NCBI RefSeq assembly: GCF_013266695.1
Contig: NZ_JABRXF010000001.1
Location: 388,236-452,235 of the forward strand
Direction of reading: 5' to 3'
DNA length: 64,000 bases
Source of the DNA: Hongsoonwoonella zoysiae
GTDB lineage: Bacteria; Pseudomonadota; Alphaproteobacteria; Rhizobiales; Stappiaceae
The notes below the pieces were generated by a model. That model was not told where the DNA came from and did not search any database. It saw only the letters and a program-made list of their open reading frames with translations. A program made the position numbers and the translations under genes. Numbering within the stretch: position 1 is the first letter of the stretch; every line of letters begins with the position of its first letter. Positions 58,629-64,000 of the stretch are shown here, in pieces.

Positions 58629-61600
58629 CTATCTCAGTTCCGCGTACGCTTTGTCCATGAGTTCGGCGGAAACCTCCATCAGGCGCGGCGCGGCAGTCCA
58701 AAGCAATGCCGCGCGGATCGTCCTGCCCGGATAAATCCCGCCAAGCAGCCGACGGTAGACGGCGAGCTGGGTCACATATTCGAGAGGTGCGTCTTCGGCA
58801 GCCTGCGGCGCGTGCCGGTTCGTCTTGTAATCGACGATCAGAACCTCATCCTCCGCCACCAGAAGCCGGTCGACCTGTCCGCTTACCAGTATTTCCTCGC
58901 CGTCGGGTGCCGCGATCCTGCCGACAATGGGAACTTCCGCCCGCGCCTGGGGCGAAAAGACGGTGGCGAACCGCGCATCGTTCAAAACGTTGAGAGCCTC
59001 TTCGGCAAGTTCCTTCTTTCTCGGGACCTCGTCGGGTGAAAGCGCATGATCGAGATAGCGCTCCGCCGCGCCGCGTCTCGCCGCCGCCTCCATTTCGGGC
59101 AGCGTTTCCAGCATCCGGTGCATCAGGTTGCCGCGCTTCAGCGCCCAGGACGCGGATGAACGCGCGGCTTCAAGTGCCGCAAGGCCGTCCGGCTGCTCGT
59201 AACCTTCCTTGGCCTCCATCTCGTCAAACGCCTTGGACGGCTGCAGGCGCCGCGGCCGCGCGGGCACGTTCGCCGGCCTGGTCAGCCAGTCGGGCGGGGC
59301 AATTTCGGAAGGTGCGGCGGCGGACGGCTCGCCGCCGAGTTTCGGCGCTTCCAGGTTCATCCCCCCTTTTCGCCAGAGAAGGCGCGAAAGCCCGCCTTCT
59401 CCGTCCTTTTCCTCCAATGCTTGCGGCTCGAGGGCGGTGCGCACGAGGCCGTACCATGTGCCCTCGGGCGGCGCCGACTTGCCCGCCCAACCGCAGACGA
59501 CAAGCCTGTCGCGAGCACGGGTCATCGCGACATAGAGAAGCCTCCGGTACTCTTCTTCCGATTTCGCGCGAAGCTCCGCGACCGCCTCTTCATGCCAGCT
59601 CGTGCGGTCGCTCTTCGCCGACAGCCAGAGCAGGCCGGGGGCCGCGAAATCATTGTCGCCGCGAGGGAATTCGAGCATTGCGGGATCATGATGGGCCGAT
59701 ACCGGCGCAGCCCCCGGATCGACCAGAATGACGGCCGGCGCCTCCAGCCCCTTGGCACCGTGAACCGTCATGATGCGCACCACACCTGCCGCACTCGCCA
59801 GTTCGCGCTTGATCTCGGTGGGCGCCGCGGCCAGCCAGGCGAGAAACCCCTCAAGCCCCGGCGTTCCCGTCTGCTCGAAAACGATCGTCAGCGCCAGGAA
59901 TTCGTCAATGATATCATCGATTTCCGTTCCGAAGCGGGCGCGGTACGCCTTCCGCCCTCCGTCCGCGCCGAGAAGCCTTGAGAAAAACTCGAAGGGCGGC
60001 ACGAAATCGGCCCGGGACCGCCAGTCCTCCAGCTTCTTCCGCACTTCGGCGAAATATGGGTCCGCATCCGCCTTTTTGACCAGCGACTGCCATAGCGTGC
60101 CGGCGCGCGGGCGCCCCGGCTCATCACGGGCGATCCGGAAAAGATCATCGTCCGACAGGTTAAACAACGGACTTTTCAATATGTTAGCGAGCGACAGATC
60201 GTCTTCGGGCAACAGCAGGAAACGGCCAAGCGCGACCAGATCCTTCACCGCGATATGATCCGTGAGAATCAGTCTGTCGCTGCCGGCGACCGGCACGTCA
60301 CGGCGCTTGAGCTCGCGCGTCAAAGCCTCCACGAAAGGGCCGCGCTTGCGGACCAGAACGAGCACGTCACCGGGATCCGCCTCACCATTTTTCCGCCAGT
60401 TATCAATGGTTTGCGCGATCCGCCGGGCGACGCGCATCATCGGGCTTCCGGTTGAGACGCGGTCGATCGGCTGCGTCCAGTCGTCGCTTTCCTCCACGTC
60501 TTCCGCCTGTTCGAGCGGCCAGATCTCGACTAGGCCCGGATCGTTGCGGCGCACGGCTTCATGCACCGGCGCCTCGCCGTCTTGGGAAAGGCCTTTGCGG
60601 GCTGAAACGTCAGCAAAAACAACGTCTACCGCGCCAAGAACGTCCGGTGTGGAGCGGAAGGAAAGGGTCAGGTCAATCGCATCGAAGGTGACATCCGCTT
60701 GTTCCGCGCGGCGGCCGAACCCCCGGCGCATCTTCGCGAAATAGGCGGGGACAGCGCCCTGGAAGGAATAGATCGACTGTTTTTCATCCCCGACCGCGAA
60801 GATGGTCCGCGTGACGTCGCGCGCACCCTTTCCGGCGAAGAATTCCCCGGCCAGGGCATCGATCACTTCCCACTGGCGCGGGCTCGTGTCCTGGGCCTCG
60901 TCGACAAGGATATGATCGAGACCCTGATCGAGCTTGTACTGCACCCAAAGGGCCGCATCCTCCCGCGAAAGCAGGTTCGCCGTCCTGACCACGAGATCCT
61001 CGAAGTCGAGAAATCCCCGCCGGGTCTTCTCCTTCTCATAAGCGCCGAGCATGGCGTCGGAAACCTTCAGGATCGCTTCCGTTCCCCGGATCGTGACGAG
61101 CTTGCGGCGCTCGTCCAGCAGGTCGAGCAGACGGAGCTGCTCCCGCTCCATCGCTTCCAGAACGTGGGGATAATCCTCGCCGATCGCCTTGGAGGCGAGC
61201 TTCTTTCGAGGCTCCATTTTCTGCGTCAGGAAGAGCGAAAGCCAGGCGGCCCGACGGCGGGGGCCGGGCTCGGCTTCAGCGCAAAACTTCAGAGTTTCCG
61301 CCATTTTTCTGTCGTTCGCGCCGCCGGCTTCGAAAATGCCAACTAAATTCCAAAGCGGGATTTTCGAAAGCAAATCGGGGTTTTCAAGGTTATTTTCGAT
61401 GCTCTCGAGGCTGGCGGCCGGATCGACGCCGAGACGCCTCGCCAGATCATACACCGCCGCATCGAGGCCGGGGAAATCCGTCAGCCAGCGGCGGAGGTGA
61501 TCGCGCTTTGAAACCATCTCGTCGAGCACATCGCCAACGCCTTTGTCCGAAAGCTCGTTGATGAGAAACGAAAGCGACTTTCCAAGGTCGCTGTCCGGAT

Positions 61601-62117
61601 CGTTTTCGGCGCGGAAGAGAACGCGGGCGCGGGCCTCGGCCAGAAGTTCCGCGGCGACACGATCATCCAGAACCGTAAAGTGCCCGGCGATGTTGGCCTC
61701 AAGCGGAAACTGATGCAGCAACGCCTCGCAAAAGGCGTGGATCGTCTGGATCTTCAAACCGCCCGGCGTCTCGAGCGCCTTGGCGAAGAGGTGCCGCGCC
61801 CGGGCAAGACGGCGCGCATCAGGCCGCATTCCCTCGATATCCGTCAATTCTTCGGCAAGGCGGGCGTCGTCCATATTGGTCCAGCTGCCCAGCGTCTCGA
61901 AAACGCGGGTCGCCATTTCTGCCGCCGCCGCCTTGGTGAAGGTGAGGCAGAGAAGGCGCGAGGGATCGGTGCCGGACAAAAGCAGGCGAACGACGCGGCG
62001 CGCGAGCACGAAGGTCTTGCCGGAACCCGCATTGGCGCTGACCCAGGCGGAGCGGGCGGGATCGGCGGCGCGCGACTGTTTTTCAAGTGTCGAGGCTGGA
62101 ATCTCGGGCCGGCTCAT
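58629..62117 (-). CDS. addA: Double-strand break repair helicase-nuclease AddA
   Basis: 1162 residues from the ATG at 62117, overlapping the addB stop (ATGA). UvrD/Rep helicase motifs: Walker A ASANAGSGKTFVLARR at the N-terminus, ILVDEAQDTSPRQWEVID, GDEKQSIYSFQGA, MTVHGAKGLEAPAVILVDPG and VAMTRARDRLVVCGW. The C-terminal RecB-like nuclease has SGQVDRLLVAEDEVLIVDYKTNR. With AddB it resects broken DNA ends to a Chi-like site and loads RecA. Confidence 0.97.
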   Translation of the reverse strand: MSRPEIPASTLEKQSRAADPARSAWVSANAGSGKTFVLARRVVRLLLSGTDPSRLLCLTFTKAAAAEMATRVFETLGSWTNMDDARLAEELTDIEGMRPDARRLARARHLFAKALETPGGLKIQTIHAFCEALLHQFPLEANIAGHFTVLDDRVAAELLAEARARVLFRAENDPDSDLGKSLSFLINELSDKGVGDVLDEMVSKRDHLRRWLTDFPGLDAAVYDLARRLGVDPAASLESIENNLENPDLLSKIPLWNLVGIFEAGGANDRKMAETLKFCAEAEPGPRRRAAWLSLFLTQKMEPRKKLASKAIGEDYPHVLEAMEREQLRLLDLLDERRKLVTIRGTEAILKVSDAMLGAYEKEKTRRGFLDFEDLVVRTANLLSREDAALWVQYKLDQGLDHILVDEAQDTSPRQWEVIDALAGEFFAGKGARDVTRTIFAVGDEKQSIYSFQGAVPAYFAKMRRGFGRRAEQADVTFDAIDLTLSFRSTPDVLGAVDVVFADVSARKGLSQDGEAPVHEAVRRNDPGLVEIWPLEQAEDVEESDDWTQPIDRVSTGSPMMRVARRIAQTIDNWRKNGEADPGDVLVLVRKRGPFVEALTRELKRRDVPVAGSDRLILTDHIAVKDLVALGRFLLLPEDDLSLANILKSPLFNLSDDDLFRIARDEPGRPRAGTLWQSLVKKADADPYFAEVRKKLEDWRSRADFVPPFEFFSRLLGADGGRKAYRARFGTEIDDIIDEFLALTIVFEQTGTPGLEGFLAWLAAAPTEIKRELASAAGVVRIMTVHGAKGLEAPAVILVDPGAAPVSAHHDPAMLEFPRGDNDFAAPGLLWLSAKSDRTSWHEEAVAELRAKSEEEYRRLLYVAMTRARDRLVVCGWAGKSAPPEGTWYGLVRTALEPQALEEKDGEGGLSRLLWRKGGMNLEAPKLGGEPSAAAPSEIAPPDWLTRPANVPARPRRLQPSKAFDEMEAKEGYEQPDGLAALEAARSSASWALKRGNLMHRMLETLPEMEAAARRGAAERYLDHALSPDEVPRKKELAEEALNVLNDARFATVFSPQARAEVPIVGRIAAPDGEEILVSGQVDRLLVAEDEVLIVDYKTNRHAPQAAEDAPLEYVTQLAVYRRLLGGIYPGRTIRAALLWTAAPRLMEVSAELMDKAYAELR

Positions 62118-64000
62118 GCATCCTCCCCATCGCCGAGCGACCATTCCTGAACGCGGGCGAGGTGATCGTAAACGCCGCCCATGACGCGCTCTTCCAAAAC
62201 ACGCGCGCGCGAAAGATATCCCCGCTCCGGCACCTCGTAAGCGGCAAGAAGCTGGCGTAGGCGAGCCTCGGCATCGTCCGTCAGTTCGGCAATCGAACGG
62301 TCCTTCGGGTTGCGCGGCAAGGCTTCGAGCGGAACACGCCCGCCGGACAGGCGAACGTAAAGAAGCTCCGAAACGGGCAAGCCGGCGTCGACACCCTTGA
62401 AGCCGCCGCCGCGGATGAGCACGGCCTCCAGCGGCAACTGCGGCGAGAGAAGCACCGATACCTGCTTCAGCGAGGGCGCCTGGCCTGTCTTGTAGTCGAT
62501 GATCGAAAGCGTACCGTCGGCAAGTTCGTCGATCCGGTCGGCGCGGCCCGTGAGCCTGATCCTGCGACCGGGCGTCAGGTCGATTTCCATGCCGCCGCCG
62601 ATCTCTAGATGACGATGCGAAATGCGGCCCGCCCGTTCCGCCTCGAACTCGATGAAGGCCTGCGCCACGCGCCGGAAACGCGGCCACCAGAGCGCCTTGA
62701 CCGCAGGGAATGCGTCGAGCGGGGCAAAACGTTGCGCCCCGATTTCAATCAGCCGGGCAAGGGCCGCCTCGTCGAAGGGGCCGTTCCATTCCATCAGGAA
62801 ATCGGCAAGACAATCATGGATGATCTGCCCGCGCTCGGCGGCATCGGGCTCACCGCCGATGGGGTCGACCTCGTCGAGACGAAGCACGCGCCTGGCGTAA
62901 ACTGCGTAAGGATCACGCACCAGCGCCTCGACCTCGGTAACCGAAAAGCGGTCGGGCCGGGCGGCGATGGGCGGCTTCGGTTCCGGGCGCGCGGCGAAGC
63001 GCACCGGACCTTCAGCCGCGTCGATCAGGCTCACGAACCGGCGATAACGCTCTCCGCGCCGGCGCATGGCGTCGGAAACTTCCTTGCCGAGCAGGGTGGT
63101 CAGCCGCTGCAGCCATCGGGAGGCGACCGTCGGCGCGCCATCGGCACGGGCGGCGCGCGAGAGCACGACCTCGCCCGCGCCCATCCCCTCGCAGAAGTCA
63201 TGGGCTGCCGCCCCGATCCTGCGTTCCGGCGGATCGAGCCCTAGGTCGCGCTTCATCGGTCTGTTAAGCCAAGGGTCGTTGCGCGTGGACTTCGGCCATG
63301 TTCCTTCGTTGAGACCGGCGAGTATGACGAGATCGGGCCTGTGCAGGCGCGCTTCCAAAGGCCCGAGAATGGCGATGCGCGGGTCACCCGGCAGGCGGCG
63401 GCGAACGTTGATGCCGGAAAGGAACGCGGAAAAAACATCCGGCCAGTCGAAGGCGGGCAGGCAAAGCCCGCTTCCCTTCACCTCCAGCATATCGGAAAGC
63501 GTGCGGGCGAGCTGGTCTCCGGTTTCGCCCGCGTAAAGTTCATCGCAAGAGCCGTTTTCATCCACACTCAGCCGGGCGAGGCACTCGACATGAGCTTCAA
63601 CCAGCGCTTCCACCGGCACTTCGCCTGAGACATCCGCGAAATCCTCAAGCGGCTTCAGGGCATGGGCAAGCCGGGAAACCAGATCCTCGATCGCGTTCCA
63701 GTCGTCCTCGACCAGCTTTTTCCAACGCGGGATCCGTTCGTCCCTGGCCACTTTCGACGAATGCTCGGCACGCGAGGCGGCAACGGCAGCGGCAAGGCCG
63801 CCCGTGCCGGGGGCTGCACGCGGGCCCCGCAACACGCCGCGCTCCAGCGAGCGTGCCGCCGAACGCACGTCCTTGACCGAAAGCCCAAGCCGGCAGAGCG
63901 GGTGCTTGAGGAGGGAAAGAAGATCGACAGGCTCAAGCCCGCGAAGCGCAAGGCGCGCGGCAAGGCTTGCCAGAACCGCCGGCGGCGTCTGGTCGAGCGG
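62114..64000 (-). CDS. addB: Double-strand break repair protein AddB, C-terminal part (gene runs off the right edge)
   Basis: 628 residues are visible; the frame stays open from 63868 to the window edge and encodes LLSLLKHPLCRLGLSVKDVR, so the true start lies outside. It has an inactivated helicase-like part (PDLVILAGLNEGTWPKST) and a C-terminal nuclease with GRADRIDELADGTLSIIDYKTGQ. It acts with AddA, whose start overlaps its stop. Confidence 0.96.
   Translation of the reverse strand, partial: PLDQTPPAVLASLAARLALRGLEPVDLLSLLKHPLCRLGLSVKDVRSAARSLERGVLRGPRAAPGTGGLAAAVAASRAEHSSKVARDERIPRWKKLVEDDWNAIEDLVSRLAHALKPLEDFADVSGEVPVEALVEAHVECLARLSVDENGSCDELYAGETGDQLARTLSDMLEVKGSGLCLPAFDWPDVFSAFLSGINVRRRLPGDPRIAILGPLEARLHRPDLVILAGLNEGTWPKSTRNDPWLNRPMKRDLGLDPPERRIGAAAHDFCEGMGAGEVVLSRAARADGAPTVASRWLQRLTTLLGKEVSDAMRRRGERYRRFVSLIDAAEGPVRFAARPEPKPPIAARPDRFSVTEVEALVRDPYAVYARRVLRLDEVDPIGGEPDAAERGQIIHDCLADFLMEWNGPFDEAALARLIEIGAQRFAPLDAFPAVKALWWPRFRRVAQAFIEFEAERAGRISHRHLEIGGGMEIDLTPGRRIRLTGRADRIDELADGTLSIIDYKTGQAPSLKQVSVLLSPQLPLEAVLIRGGGFKGVDAGLPVSELLYVRLSGGRVPLEALPRNPKDRSIAELTDDAEARLRQLLAAYEVPERGYLSRARVLEERVMGGVYDHLARVQEWSLGDGEDA

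Noticed and set aside
62118-62687. 190-residue N-terminal extension of AddA
   Set aside because: It is an out-of-frame shadow of addB; the ATG at 62117 gives the standard N-terminus and an ATGA overlap.

Overview
The window is a GC-rich stretch of an alphaproteobacterial chromosome, most likely from the Hyphomicrobiales (Rhizobiales). The evidence is gene order and family type: rplU-rpmA-GNATs-obgE-proBA-nadD-rsfS-rlmH-envC-ctpA, lptC-lptA-lptB-rpoN-hpf-ptsN, aroA-cmk-rpsA, sppA-ihfB, and AddAB in place of RecBCD. The L21 protein also carries the helix-hairpin-helix tail usual in rhizobial relatives. I cannot name a genus from sequence alone.

Layout. 1-10.6 kb is a surface-adhesion locus. 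It holds the N-terminal end of a giant VCBS/Ig-like repeat adhesin, a divergent LapG-like periplasmic cysteine protease, a complete type I secretion set (TolC, ABC exporter, HlyD), a small ribbon-helix-helix/PAS-like protein ending the secretion operon, an L,D-transpeptidase and a degenerate GGDEF membrane protein. 10.9-24.6 kb is conserved housekeeping: tRNA-Ser, ribosomal proteins L21/L27, three coupled GNAT acetyltransferases, ObgE, proline biosynthesis, NAD synthesis, ribosome silencing, RlmH, cell-wall amidase activation, CtpA and RppH. 24.8-31.2 kb carries an SDR/acyl-CoA dehydrogenase pair, QueG, a GST, UppP, an NDUFA9-like protein and tRNA-Leu. 31.4-38.9 kb carries RNase D, the Lpt export genes, RpoN, HPF, PtsN, a heat-shock pair (Hsp20-DUF1150) and a DUF1344 protein. 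38.9-43.2 kb is a ugpBAEC glycerol-3-phosphate importer.

43.4-48.1 kb looks accessory. A truncated haemoglobin, a soluble PilJ/chemoreceptor-like protein and an HPP-like membrane protein form a short operon flanked by AT-rich DNA. A periplasmic helical-repeat protein coupled to a chemoreceptor follows. 48.5-58.5 kb returns to core genes: two identical tRNA-Ala genes, a TIGR02300 protein, aroA, cmk, rpsA, panB, sppA, ihfB, a LapA-domain protein, a TRIC-type channel, grpE and trxA. 58.6-64 kb is addA and the C-terminal part of addB, which runs off the right edge.

Most noteworthy are: a Lap-type adhesin system with a candidate LapG cleavage site but no recognisable LapD in view; a RpoH-type promoter followed by a ROSE-like leader before hsp20; the globin/PilJ/HPP cluster; the repeat protein plus chemoreceptor pair; a mosaic of palindromes between nadD and rsfS; and a PanB that reads more like the enterobacterial type than the usual rhizobial one. 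All functional calls come from motif reading and recalled family knowledge; no searches were run.
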